Assembly: GCF_900465345.1 (NCBI RefSeq)
Contig: NZ_UEGO01000001.1
Location: 141,439 to 205,438, forward strand
Origin: Asaia bogorensis
Lineage (GTDB): Bacteria > Pseudomonadota > Alphaproteobacteria > Acetobacterales > Acetobacteraceae
Length of the DNA: 64,000 nucleotides
Direction: 5' to 3'
Positions within the stretch are counted from its first letter, which is position 1; the number at the start of each line of letters is the position of its first letter. A program made the translations under genes and the position numbers. The notes under the pieces are model-generated. The model was not told the DNA's origin, searched no databases, and was given only the letters and a program-made list of their open reading frames with translations. Positions 44,239-54,472 of this stretch are shown piece after piece.

Positions 44239-45058
44239 GTTCATGCAGAATGCCTTCATGGCGTCGGGCGTCGTGGCGCTTCTGTGCGGGCTGGTGGGGT
44301 GGTTTCTGGTATTGCGCGGCCAGAGTTTTGCGGGGCATGCGCTCTCGCATATCGGCTTTGCAGGGGCCACCGGTGCCGTACTTATCGGCATGACGCCTTT
44401 GACAGGCATGGTGCTCTCTGCTCTGGCGGCAGGGCTGGTGCTCGGCTGGGAGCCGCAGGGCGATCTGCGGGCCAATGCGGCGAGCGCCAGTCAGCGAGAT
44501 AGTGTGATCGGCCTTGTGCTGGCTGCCAGCCTCGGGCTTGGCCTGCTGTTCCTGCAGATGGCCCATACACCTGCCAGTAGCACCACGGCCCTGCTTTTTG
44601 GCAATGTGCTTGGTGTGGACCGGGCGACCTTGCGTATGTTGCTGTTGCTTGGTGGTGTGTCTCTGGCCGGGCTTTGCGTGCTGGGTCGGCCCTTGCTGTT
44701 TGCCAGCCTCGACCCTGACCTTGCAGCAGCCAAAGGCGTGCGGCTGCGCGTTGTGGCCTGCGGCTTCATGATGCTTGTTGCGCTGGCTACTGCCATAGGC
44801 TCGCGCACGATCGGAATTCTGCTGGTGTTCAGCCTGCTGGTCGGGCCGGCCTCATGCACCCTGCGCCTTGGTCTCTCACCCTGGGTGGGCCTGCTGGTTT
44901 CGGCGTCTCTGGCGCTGGTCCTGTCCTGGGGTGGACTTGTTGTTGCGTGGTATACCGGGGTACCGGTCTCGTTTTGTATCAGCGCGGGGGCGGCGCTTTG
45001 CTATCTGCTGGCACGGGGTATCGCGAGCGCCGGGCTTCTGTCAGCTTCGCGTCCATGA
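44222..45058 (+). CDS. znuB: Zinc ABC transporter permease
   Basis: 278 residues from ATG 44222 (ATG 44225 is equivalent). It is an ABC-3 type permease with about eight hydrophobic helices and the GWFLVLRGQSFAGHALSHIGFAGA block near the start, then the SRTIGILLVFSLLVGPASC segment of the family. It forms the membrane channel for zinc and is the third gene of the znuACB unit, all under the Zur box at 42619. Confidence 0.94.
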   Translation: MMLHYEFMQNAFMASGVVALLCGLVGWFLVLRGQSFAGHALSHIGFAGATGAVLIGMTPLTGMVLSALAAGLVLGWEPQGDLRANAASASQRDSVIGLVLAASLGLGLLFLQMAHTPASSTTALLFGNVLGVDRATLRMLLLLGGVSLAGLCVLGRPLLFASLDPDLAAAKGVRLRVVACGFMMLVALATAIGSRTIGILLVFSLLVGPASCTLRLGLSPWVGLLVSASLALVLSWGGLVVAWYTGVPVSFCISAGAALCYLLARGIASAGLLSASRP

Positions 45059-45190
45059 TGCGGGCTGTATGTCACCGGTGATGTTGATACGTGACTATGC
45101 GGCCAAACACTCTGCCGTGAACCCGTTTTTGTGTCTGGTGCTGCAATGGACCTGACCATTACCCAGCCAGAGGAGAGTTGATACCGACGC

Positions 45191-45316
45191 TCAGTCCAGA
45201 TGCCAGTCGAGTACCATGATTCCCACGACGAATACCGCAAGCACAACATGCATGATGATCAGTTCACGCACATTGATTGTCGGTACATCAGGTTTGGGCT
45301 TGTGTGGCTTCGCCAT
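45191..45316 (-). CDS. 41-residue single-helix membrane peptide
   Basis: A short gene with a near-ideal ribosome site: AAGGAG six bases before the ATG at 45316. The peptide starts MAKPHKPKPDVPTINVRE (basic and Pro-rich), then has one strongly hydrophobic helix (about residues 19-37, LIIMHVVLAVFVVGIMVLD) and ends WHLD. It is probably N-in and inserted in the inner membrane. No homologous family is recognised by eye. It is convergent with znuB and divergent from the symporter at 45384 (67 bp apart). Confidence 0.7.
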   Translation of the reverse strand: MAKPHKPKPDVPTINVRELIIMHVVLAVFVVGIMVLDWHLD

Positions 45317-45383
45317 GAATGGCTCCTTCTTGTTTTTTGCATACTGATCCTAAACCAGTTTGCTGGTCTCTTGTTATATCGTC

Positions 45384-46865
45384 ATGAAAAATAATTCAGA
45401 GACAACTGACGCCGGGCTGAGCCATCATGACGATCATCCGATCGAGGTCTCTCCCTATGCAAAATATATCCTGATTCTGGCGGCTGTGGTCGCTGCAATC
45501 TGTGGCGGTCTGTATGGCTACGATACCGGAATCATCTCCGGTGCGCTGCTGCTGATCTCCGATGATTTTCATCTCAGCAGCACCATGCAGGAGATGGTGG
45601 CTTCGGCCATTCTGGCAGGCGCCATTCTTGGCGCGCTCGCAGCCGGGTCCTTCTCCGAGAAATACGGACGACGCGCCTGCGTGACGCTGGTCAGCGGCGT
45701 GTTTGTGCTTGGGGCGCTGGCCTGCGCCTTCTCGCCCGATGTCTGGCTGCTGATCATCTCACGCGTGTTCCTCGGCTTCGCCGTGGGCGGTTCCACGCAG
45801 GTCGTGCCGATGTATATTTCGGAGCTCGCACCGGCGGAGAAACGCGGCACACTGGTCACGATGTTCAATGTGGCCATCGGGCTTGGTATCCTTCTGGCCA
45901 ACATCATTGGCTATACCGAGCGCGAGGCCTGGGGCTGGCGCCCGATGGTGGGCCTTGCCGCCGTGCCTGCTGCCATTGTCTTTGTCTCCATGTTTTTCAT
46001 GCCCAAGAGCCCACGCTGGACTGCTGAAAATGAAGGCATGAAGCGCGCTATCATCGAGCTCGGGCGCATCCGTACATCGAAAAAGGTGATCCGCAAGGAA
46101 GTGCGCGAGATGCGCGAGAACGCGGAATCCGCCGATCCGCGCAATCGTGGCTGGAAGGGACTGTTCCGGCCCTGGGTGCGTCCGGCCCTTGTTGCCGCTC
46201 TGGGCGTGGCCTTCTTCACCCAGTGCGGCGGTCTGGAAATGATGATCTATTACGCGCCTACCTTTCTGCGCGATGCGGGATTCGGCGCTTCATCGGCGCT
46301 CATGGCCTCGCTGGGTGTGGCCATCACCTATTGCATCATGACCTTCATCGGCTGTCTGATTGTCGACCGGGTCGGTCGCCGTCGCCTCATGCTGATCATG
46401 GGGCCGGGTTCCATTGTCAGTCTGATTGGTCTGGGGATTGTCTTTGCCATGCACCCTGCTGCAGGCAGCGCGGGCTCCTATCTGGTGATCGTGTTCCTGC
46501 TGCTGTTCATGGCGTTCAATTCGGGCGGCATCCAGGTCTGTGGCTGGCTGCTTGGCGCCGAGATGTTCCCGCTTTCCATGCGTGGCCAGGCCACCAGCCT
46601 CCACGCTGCAACGCTCTGGGGCTCTGACCTGCTGGTGACGGGCACGGCGCTGACGCTGGTGCAGCTCATCACACTGGGAGGCACCATGTGGTTCTATGCG
46701 GCGGTCAATCTGGCCTCTGTGGCGTTCATCTTCTTCTTCGTGCCAGAAACAGCCGGCGCCACGCTTGAAGATATCGAGCTTGCCCTGCACGAAAAGCGCT
46801 TTCGCCCCAGTAGGGGGCAGACACGCATCGTTTCTGAGGACGTTCAGGAAGAGGCCGCCGCCTGA
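45384..46865 (+). CDS. MFS sugar/H+ symporter (second copy)
   Basis: 493 residues from ATG 45384; no clear ribosome site, and a TTG 24 bp upstream is weaker. It is a twelve-helix sugar porter with GLYGYDTGIISGALLLI (helix 1), SEKYGRRACVTL (loop 2-3), AVGGSTQVVPMYISELAPAEKRG (after helix 4), VDRVGRRRL (loop 8-9) and FVPETAGATLED at the end. The helix-7 motif reads TQCGGLEMMIYYAPTFL in place of QQxxGxN, so its substrate may differ from the copy at 39075-40490. A CCAG-TTTG-CTGG dyad lies in the 67-bp gap. A strong terminator follows. Confidence 0.9.
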   Translation: MKNNSETTDAGLSHHDDHPIEVSPYAKYILILAAVVAAICGGLYGYDTGIISGALLLISDDFHLSSTMQEMVASAILAGAILGALAAGSFSEKYGRRACVTLVSGVFVLGALACAFSPDVWLLIISRVFLGFAVGGSTQVVPMYISELAPAEKRGTLVTMFNVAIGLGILLANIIGYTEREAWGWRPMVGLAAVPAAIVFVSMFFMPKSPRWTAENEGMKRAIIELGRIRTSKKVIRKEVREMRENAESADPRNRGWKGLFRPWVRPALVAALGVAFFTQCGGLEMMIYYAPTFLRDAGFGASSALMASLGVAITYCIMTFIGCLIVDRVGRRRLMLIMGPGSIVSLIGLGIVFAMHPAAGSAGSYLVIVFLLLFMAFNSGGIQVCGWLLGAEMFPLSMRGQATSLHAATLWGSDLLVTGTALTLVQLITLGGTMWFYAAVNLASVAFIFFFVPETAGATLEDIELALHEKRFRPSRGQTRIVSEDVQEEAAA

Positions 46866-46902
46866 GCCATACAGATCCAAGGGGGCAGTTCGCGTGACGA
46901 TG

Positions 46903-46936
46903 GGGGTGGCCTTTGAGGGAGGGGCCACCCCTTTTT
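46903..46936 (+). terminator. Rho-independent terminator after the sugar symporter
   Basis: GGGGTGGCC pairs with GGCCACCCC (9 bp), then TTTTT, 38 bp after the stop. Confidence 0.92.
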
Positions 46937-47059
46937 CGTGAAACTGGCATTGCGCCGCAGAAATCGCTAAAAGCGGGCTCTGAATGACGATTGCCCATTC
47001 GACCGCAACGCCTGCACGCCAGGGAAATCCATGCGGATCGGGCGAGAAGTAGGATCAAG

Positions 47060-47929
47060 ATGAGCTGGCTGACCGAATACGTTCGACCGAAAATCCGTGG
47101 CCTTCTGCAGCGCGAAGTGCCGGAGAATTTGTGGACCAGCTGTGAGTCCTGCTCGCAGATGATCCTGATCAAGGATCTCGAGAAGGCCCAGCGCGTCTGC
47201 CCCCATTGCGGCCATCATGGCAAGGCGCTGGCCAATGAGCGCCTTCAGTGGACCTTCGATGACGGCAAATATACCAAGATCGAGCTGCCCAAGGTTCCCA
47301 GCGATCCGCTCGGCTTTCGTGACCAGAAGAAATATGCCGACCGCCTGAAGGACGCCAAGACCAAGACCCACCTTGATGAGTCTCTGGCTGTGGCCCACGG
47401 CAAGATCGGTGGTCATGATGCCGTGGTGGCCGTCATGGCCTATGAATTCATGGCAGGCACCATGGGCACGGCTCTTGGCGAAGCCTTCATTGCAGCCTGC
47501 CGTCTGGCCGTGCTGCAGAAGGCAGCGCTGGTGATCTATACCGCCTCGGGTGGTGCCCGCATGCAGGAGGGCGTTCTTTCGCTCATGCAGATGCCGCGCA
47601 CGACCATTGGCGTCCAGATGCTCAAGGATGCCGGTCTGCCCTATATCGTTGTGCTGACCAACCCGACCACGGGCGGTGTCTCGGCTTCCTTCGCCATGCT
47701 GGGCGATGTGCAGATTGCCGAACCCGAGGCGCTGATTGCCTTTACCGGCCCGCGCGTCATTCAGGATACGGTGCGTGAGAAGCTGCCCGAGGGCTTCCAG
47801 CGTTCCGAGTATCTGCGTGACCACGGCATGGTGGACATGGTTGTGGCGCGCCCCGAGCTTCAGACCATGCTCGGCCGTCTGATTGGCATGATGATGAACA
47901 AGCCTGCTGCTGCCCCTGAAGCAGCCTGA
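47060..47929 (+). CDS. accD: Acetyl-CoA carboxylase carboxyltransferase subunit beta
   Basis: 289 residues from ATG 47060 (AGGA upstream). An N-terminal zinc ribbon (C28, C31, C47, C50) is followed by the crotonase-like carboxyltransferase domain: SGGARMQEGVLSLMQM, NPTTGGVSASFAMLGD and GPRVIQDTVREKLPEGFQ. With AccA it transfers CO2 from carboxybiotin to acetyl-CoA, the first step of fatty acid synthesis. folC follows after a terminator, a neighbour pair common in proteobacteria. Confidence 0.97.
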   Translation: MSWLTEYVRPKIRGLLQREVPENLWTSCESCSQMILIKDLEKAQRVCPHCGHHGKALANERLQWTFDDGKYTKIELPKVPSDPLGFRDQKKYADRLKDAKTKTHLDESLAVAHGKIGGHDAVVAVMAYEFMAGTMGTALGEAFIAACRLAVLQKAALVIYTASGGARMQEGVLSLMQMPRTTIGVQMLKDAGLPYIVVLTNPTTGGVSASFAMLGDVQIAEPEALIAFTGPRVIQDTVREKLPEGFQRSEYLRDHGMVDMVVARPELQTMLGRLIGMMMNKPAAAPEAA

Positions 47930-47949
47930 CCGGCTCTGCTCCCTGCTGG

Positions 47950-47980
47950 CCCCGTCCTGCGCAACCGGGCGGGGTTTTTT
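47950..47980 (+). terminator. Rho-independent terminator between accD and folC
   Basis: CCCCGTCC pairs with GGGCGGGG (8 pairs, one wobble) around a 9-base loop, then TTTTTT, 20 bp after accD. Read-through into folC is possible. Confidence 0.85.
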
Positions 47981-48005
47981 CTTTCGCTCCCACACGGATT
48001 GACCC

Positions 48006-49319
48006 ATGACGACCCAAGCCGCCCCGGCCAGACTCAGCGATGAATATGAGGGCCGGACCGGTGTCGTGCTGGCCCGTGTGCAGGCGCTTTATCCCAAGCT
48101 GATCGATCTCTCCCTTACGCGGCTGCACGCCCTGCTCGACAAGCTGGGCAACCCTGAACGCGCGCTGCCGCCCGTCATTCACGTGGCCGGGACGAATGGC
48201 AAGGGCAGTACCTGCGCCACCCTGCGCGCCATAGCCGAAGAGGCCGGGCTGCGCGTTCATGTCATGACCAGTCCGCATCTGGTGGACGTGACGGAGCGGT
48301 TTCGCGTCGCGGGCACACTGGTGACCGAAGAGGCACTGGTTGCGACACTGGAGGAAATCGAGCGCATCAATAATGGTGCGCCTATTACCGTGTTCGAGGT
48401 TCTGACGGCGGCGGGTCTGTTGCTGTTCGCACGAACACCTGCGGATCTGACGATTCTCGAAGTCGGTCTGGGTGGTCGTCTGGATGCGACCAATGTTGTT
48501 GCGCGCCCGATCGTGTGTGTGATCACGCCGGTCGATCTCGACCATCAGGCCTTTCTGGGTGAAACACTCGGTCTGATCGCTGCCGAAAAGGCTGGTATCA
48601 TCAAGCCGGGTGTGCCGGTTGTATGCGCTCTCCAGCATGATGAGGCACGACATGTGATCGAGGCCCAGGCCGCGTCCTGCAAGGCCCCTTTGTGGGAGGT
48701 CGGACGGGATGTAACCTGCAATCGTAATCCTGATGGCACCCTGACCTATCAGGATCCGCTTGGGGGCCTGTCACTCCCGGCACCGGGGCTGAAGGGCGTG
48801 CATCAGGTTGCGAACGCCACTCTGGCCGTGGCCGCCCTGCGGGCCAGCGGTTTCCCCCTGCCTGACCAGGCCTGGACTGGAATCGCCCAGACGCAATGGC
48901 CCGCCCGATTGCAGCGTCTGGAAGGCAGGCTTGCCGCCCTTTTGCCCGCAGGGTGGGAGTTGTGGCTCGATGGGGGGCATAACCCCAATGCTGGCGAGGC
49001 GCTCTCGGCCACGTTGGCCGATTGGTCCGACCGTCCGTTGCATGTCATTGTTGGCATGAAGCAGAGCAAGGATGCTGCGGGTTTTCTCCGCCCCGTACAG
49101 CGTCATGCGACGACACTTCATGCTGTGGCAGAAGAGGGTCAGCACCTTGCTTTGCCCGTAGAAGCCATCATCGAGGCCTCAGGTGGTCACGCTGTTGCCG
49201 GGCCGACGATCGCAGCGGTCCTCCCCCGCTTCGAGGGGCCACCAGCGCGGGTGCTGATCTGCGGCAGTCTCTATCTGGCAGGTGTGGTTCTGAAGCAGGA
49301 TGGCACATTGCCTCGCTGA
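48006..49319 (+). CDS. folC: Folylpolyglutamate synthase / dihydrofolate synthase
   Basis: 437 residues. Mur-ligase fold with the P-loop AGTNGKGSTC (61-70), MTSPHLVDVTERFRV (about 87-101), LEVGLGGRLDATNV (about 154-167) and DLDHQAFLGETLGLIAAEKAGI (about 178-200). It adds glutamate to dihydropteroate and to folates. It sits downstream of accD. Confidence 0.95.
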   Translation: MTTQAAPARLSDEYEGRTGVVLARVQALYPKLIDLSLTRLHALLDKLGNPERALPPVIHVAGTNGKGSTCATLRAIAEEAGLRVHVMTSPHLVDVTERFRVAGTLVTEEALVATLEEIERINNGAPITVFEVLTAAGLLLFARTPADLTILEVGLGGRLDATNVVARPIVCVITPVDLDHQAFLGETLGLIAAEKAGIIKPGVPVVCALQHDEARHVIEAQAASCKAPLWEVGRDVTCNRNPDGTLTYQDPLGGLSLPAPGLKGVHQVANATLAVAALRASGFPLPDQAWTGIAQTQWPARLQRLEGRLAALLPAGWELWLDGGHNPNAGEALSATLADWSDRPLHVIVGMKQSKDAAGFLRPVQRHATTLHAVAEEGQHLALPVEAIIEASGGHAVAGPTIAAVLPRFEGPPARVLICGSLYLAGVVLKQDGTLPR

Positions 49320-49600
49320 GATGTGTTCAGCGCCTGATCGCAGGGAAATGAGATTATGGTGCTGTCAGATGAACCGTCACGCCCTGATCTATCAAAGCAA
49401 AAGTCTCTCACGGTGTATCAGACTCAATTGTTGTCGTATCTATTCGTCTAATGAAAACGAAAAAGAACAGGATGACGAATAATGAGTGTCCGCAGGTGCT
49501 CGTATATTTTATGGCAATGATCAGGTAGAGCCATATCCATCCTGCCTCAGACGCGGCGAATGCAAGCGAGGCGCGCAAGGGCGGAATGGAGGAGTGAGAG

Positions 49601-50590
49601 ATGCGTTACCTCGTAACCGGCGGGGCTGGGTTTGTAGGCAGCCATGCCGTGCTGGGCTTGCTGGATGCCGGGCACGAGGTCGTTGTTGTCGATAATCTCA
49701 GCACAGGCCATCTGGCGGCCGTGCCATCGGGTGTGACGCTTCATCAGATCGATATGATGGATGCGCAGGCTCTGGACGCGGTGGTCGGCAGTCAGGATTT
49801 CGATGCGGCCCTGCATTTTGCGGCAATCTCACTCGTCGGTGAGAGCATGGCCGATCCTCTGCGCTACTTCGAACAGAACTATATCTCGTCCCTCAACCTC
49901 ATTCGCGCGCTGGTCAGGCATGATGTGCGCAAGCTTGTATTCTCCTCGACGGCTGCGCTTTTTGGTGGTCCCGAGCGTGATGCCCCGATCCCGGAAAATG
50001 CACTGGTCGATCCCGGCTCCCCCTATGGGGAGAGTAAATACATGATCGAGCGGGTGCTGCACTGGGCCGATCGCATCCACGGTTTGCGTAGTGCCTGCCT
50101 GCGCTATTTCAATGCAGCTGGCGCCGATGTTCTGGGCCGCGCCGGGGAAGACCATCGGCCCGAGACGCATCTTGTGCCAATTGCCATCGACGCTGCCCTA
50201 GGGCGTCGCCCGCACCTGAGCGTTTTCGGTACCGATTATCCAACCCGTGATGGCACATGCGTGCGCGATTACCTGCATGTTGGCGATCTCTCGACCGCGT
50301 ATCAATGCGCTCTCGCCAGCATCGATGATCGCAGCGTGCTCTACAACATTGGAAGCGGACGCGGATTCTCCAATATCGAAGTCATCCGTGCCGTCGAACG
50401 CGTCAGTGGTCGCAAGCTACCATGGGATGCCGCACCGCGACGCGGGGGTGATCCGGCGACATTGATCGCCGATTCAGGCAGTTTCCGCAAAGATACAGGA
50501 TGGACACCGCGCCTGTCGGATCTCGACACGATAGTCGAGACCGCCTTTCGCTGGCGCGAGGCGCATCCCCATGGCTATGGCGGGGCGTGA
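49601..50590 (+). CDS. galE: UDP-glucose 4-epimerase
   Basis: 329 residues with GGAGGAG before the ATG. NAD-binding TGGAGFVGSH (6-15), catalytic YGESK (Y142, K146) and RYFNAAGAD are GalE hallmarks, with RDYLHVGDLS and GSGRGFSNIEVI behind. It interconverts UDP-glucose and UDP-galactose for polysaccharide precursors or galactose use. A 13-codon minor frame at 49482 (AGGA-preceded) is the only other feature in the 281-bp gap upstream. Confidence 0.92.
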   Translation: MRYLVTGGAGFVGSHAVLGLLDAGHEVVVVDNLSTGHLAAVPSGVTLHQIDMMDAQALDAVVGSQDFDAALHFAAISLVGESMADPLRYFEQNYISSLNLIRALVRHDVRKLVFSSTAALFGGPERDAPIPENALVDPGSPYGESKYMIERVLHWADRIHGLRSACLRYFNAAGADVLGRAGEDHRPETHLVPIAIDAALGRRPHLSVFGTDYPTRDGTCVRDYLHVGDLSTAYQCALASIDDRSVLYNIGSGRGFSNIEVIRAVERVSGRKLPWDAAPRRGGDPATLIADSGSFRKDTGWTPRLSDLDTIVETAFRWREAHPHGYGGA

Positions 50591-50611
50591 CAAGCCCCGG
50601 ATGCGCCTTCG

Positions 50612-52072
<1,461 letters not shown>

Positions 52073-52101
52073 TCATAAGACTAGCCTGACCAGATGGTCA
52101 A
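52073..52101 (-). promoter_or_regulatory. hydA promoter overlapping RutR-type operator
   Basis: On the minus strand TTGACC (52101-52096) and TTATGA (52078-52073) are separated by exactly 17 bases, a good sigma-70 pair. The -35 lies inside the RutR-like palindrome, so repressor binding would block it. The hydA ATG is 67 bp downstream of the -10. Confidence 0.7.
52086..52101. promoter_or_regulatory. RutR-type operator 1 (hydA/permease divergent region)
   Basis: CTGACCAGATGGTCAA matches the known RutR consensus TTGACCAnnTGGTCAA at 13 of the 14 specified positions. It is positioned to control both divergent genes. The TetR gene at 53646-54413 is the candidate binder. Confidence 0.8.
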
Positions 52102-52231
52102 TCTATTGCTGGCACGCCGGGCGTCCGGCTGAATCATGCAGGATGGCCATGCCGTGAGGGTCGTGACAAGCTCGGCAGGGCGGGGCAGTCATGACAGGGT
52201 GATCATGACGGGACGACCGGAAAGGATGGCG

Positions 52232-53686
52232 ATGACGCAGGCACACGTGAACATGCTCTCTGGGCCGTTATCGAATGAGGATCTCGCTCCTGTGTCGGAG
52301 CGGCACTGGGCCTGGAAGGACTATCTGTTCCTGTGGATGTCCAATGTTCACAGCGTTGCGGGTTACATGACCATTGGCAGCTTTTTCACCATGGGGCTGC
52401 CGGTCAGTGCTGTGCTGTCCGGGCTTCTGACGGCGGTGATCATCGTGCATGTGCTGTGCAATCTGGTGGCGGTCCCCAGCCTACGCGCTGGCGTGCCGTT
52501 CCCAGTGGTCATACGGGGGGCCTTCGGCGTGTATGGCGCGGTCGTTCCCGCGTTGGTACGTGGCGTCATTGCGGTGGGCTGGTACGGCATACAAACCTGG
52601 CTGGCCTCGAATGCGATCGTTCTGTTCATCCTGCACATGGACCCCGGTGTGATGGGCTATGCGGATTCGCATCTGCACGGTGCTCTTGGGCTGTCCCTGC
52701 TGGGCTGGGGTGCCTTCCTTTTTGTCTGGTTGTTGCAGATTGCCGTGTTCTGGCGAGGGATGGAGTCCATCAGGCACTTCATCGACTGGGCAGGGCCTGC
52801 CATTTATATTGTCATTCTCGGGCTCGATATCGCGCTTTTATGGCGCACGCACGGTGCCTTCCATCTCTCCGTTCTACCCCAGTCGATCGTCAGCTGGCCG
52901 GTCGCCCTTGCCGGGGTTTTCAGCGTGGCCTCCCTGACATTGGCCTATTTCTCGCCGATCATTCTCAATTTTGGTGATTTTGCCCGTTACGGCACGAGCA
53001 TGTCTGATGTGCGTCGGGGCAATTTCTGGGGATTACCCGTCAATTTCATGGCGTTTGTCATGCTGGTTCTGACCACACTCGTTCTGGCGCGTTCTGCACT
53101 GGGGCGGCTGATCCTCGATCCGGCCGGAACCATCATGATGTTCGACAGTCCGACCATCATGCTTGTCGGGACGATCACCCTTGTCTCCGCCACGATCGGG
53201 ATCAATATCTCGGCCAATTTCGTCTCGGCTGCGTTCGATTTTTCCAATATTGCCCCTGCCAGCATCTCATGGCGCAAAGGGGGGCTGATTGCCTCAATCG
53301 GGGCGATCCTGCTGACACCGTGGAATCTCTACGCTCATCCCGAGCTTATTCATCTGACACTCGATATTCTCGGACTGTTCATTGCACCGGTTACGGGCAT
53401 CCTGCTGGTCGATTATTATCACGTGCAAAAAGCCAGTCTCGATTTGCCTGGTCTTTATTCCACAGCGCCTGATGGCCCGTACTGGTACCGGGGCGGCGTC
53501 AATCGGCGCGCTGTTCTGGCATTGGCGCTATCGGTGGTATTGGGGCTCATGGTGGTCTTCGTCCCCGCCCTGAATGGTGCGCAGAACTACGCCTGGGTGA
53601 TCGGGCTTGTGACTGGCGGCGTGTTTCACTTCGGCCTTTCGGGCCTCAGCCCCCGCGGGGGAAGAGCGGCCTCACAAGAATCATGA
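52232..53686 (+). CDS. NCS1-family nucleobase permease (uracil/cytosine/purine/hydantoin type)
   Basis: 484 residues from ATG 52232 (GGAAAGG seven bases upstream; 52205 and 52226 are alternatives). About 12 helices. NCS1 features: LWMSNVHSVAGYMTIGSFF after helix 1, VPFPVVIRGAFGVYGAVVPALVRG, FSPIILNFGDFARY and the WRKGGLIASIGAILLTPWN block. It imports a pyrimidine or its derivative for the pathway encoded around it. The 3' end overlaps the convergent tetR gene by 41 bp. Confidence 0.92.
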   Translation: MTQAHVNMLSGPLSNEDLAPVSERHWAWKDYLFLWMSNVHSVAGYMTIGSFFTMGLPVSAVLSGLLTAVIIVHVLCNLVAVPSLRAGVPFPVVIRGAFGVYGAVVPALVRGVIAVGWYGIQTWLASNAIVLFILHMDPGVMGYADSHLHGALGLSLLGWGAFLFVWLLQIAVFWRGMESIRHFIDWAGPAIYIVILGLDIALLWRTHGAFHLSVLPQSIVSWPVALAGVFSVASLTLAYFSPIILNFGDFARYGTSMSDVRRGNFWGLPVNFMAFVMLVLTTLVLARSALGRLILDPAGTIMMFDSPTIMLVGTITLVSATIGINISANFVSAAFDFSNIAPASISWRKGGLIASIGAILLTPWNLYAHPELIHLTLDILGLFIAPVTGILLVDYYHVQKASLDLPGLYSTAPDGPYWYRGGVNRRAVLALALSVVLGLMVVFVPALNGAQNYAWVIGLVTGGVFHFGLSGLSPRGGRAASQES

Positions 53687-54413
53687 AGGTTTCGAACGCG
53701 GTATCATAATCGCGCTCACCCAGAGGGGCTGTGTCGAGCAGGGCTTCGAACTGGACCTGCATATCCGCATAGGCCTGTGTTCCGGACCAGAGCAGGCACA
53801 GGAAATGGGTGGGGTCTATGGGGGTCATGAGCCCCCGTGACTGCCAGCCGAGAAAGATCGCGGCATGGCGGTCTACATGGGCGCGGAGCACGTCCTTCAG
53901 AAAGCCTTCGAGCCGCTGCCCTCCTGAAAGCAGTTCCTGAGCGAAAAGCCGCGAGCCTTCCGGCCGGGTGCGTGAAAACGCGATCTTGGCACGCAGATAG
54001 CCTTCCATGCCGTCAATCGGGTCACGATCGGCGCTGAGCCAGTGATCGGCATCATCCAGCCAGACATCGAGAAGCCTTTTGAGCGTGGCGTTGTACAGCT
54101 CCTCCTTGGAACCGAAATAATAGAGGATATTGGCCTTGGGGATGTCGCACAGCGCAGCAATCTCCTCCAGGCGCGTGCCGTTAAGGCCTCGCGTCCCGAA
54201 GGTCGTCTCGGCGGCATTGAGGATCTGGGGCAGCATCGCCTGACGCGGGGCACTGGGTCTTCTGGGCTTTTTGATTGTGTCGGCGTCAGGTGACGCTTTT
54301 GCCCTGAAGCCACGAGGGGCGAGGTCACTGCCTGCGCTGTCATGGTGACCAGAGGCGAGGTGATCCTTATGGGGCAGGATCCTTCCGGCGAGGGGCACAG
54401 TATTATCGGTCAT
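53646..54413 (-). CDS. TetR-family regulator, RutR-like
   Basis: 255 residues from ATG 54413 (a frame to 54476 adds 21 residues and overlaps the amidohydrolase stop). A 50-residue basic/Pro-rich N-terminal extension precedes the TetR HTH: ILNAAETTFGTRGLNGTRLEEIAAL, then CDIPKANILYYFGSKEELY (about 64-107). The LYYFxSKEELY style and the C domain resemble RutR, the uracil-sensing TetR regulator. It is the last gene of preT-preA-amidohydrolase-tetR. Two RutR-type operators flank the cluster, so autoregulation and induction by uracil or an intermediate are inferred. Confidence 0.85.
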   Translation of the reverse strand: MTDNTVPLAGRILPHKDHLASGHHDSAGSDLAPRGFRAKASPDADTIKKPRRPSAPRQAMLPQILNAAETTFGTRGLNGTRLEEIAALCDIPKANILYYFGSKEELYNATLKRLLDVWLDDADHWLSADRDPIDGMEGYLRAKIAFSRTRPEGSRLFAQELLSGGQRLEGFLKDVLRAHVDRHAAIFLGWQSRGLMTPIDPTHFLCLLWSGTQAYADMQVQFEALLDTAPLGERDYDTAFETFMILVRPLFPRGG

Positions 54414-54472
54414 TCCGTCCTGTCTCCTGCTTCTTGAGCCGTCGGGATCCTGTCTTGCGGGCTCACCTGGCC

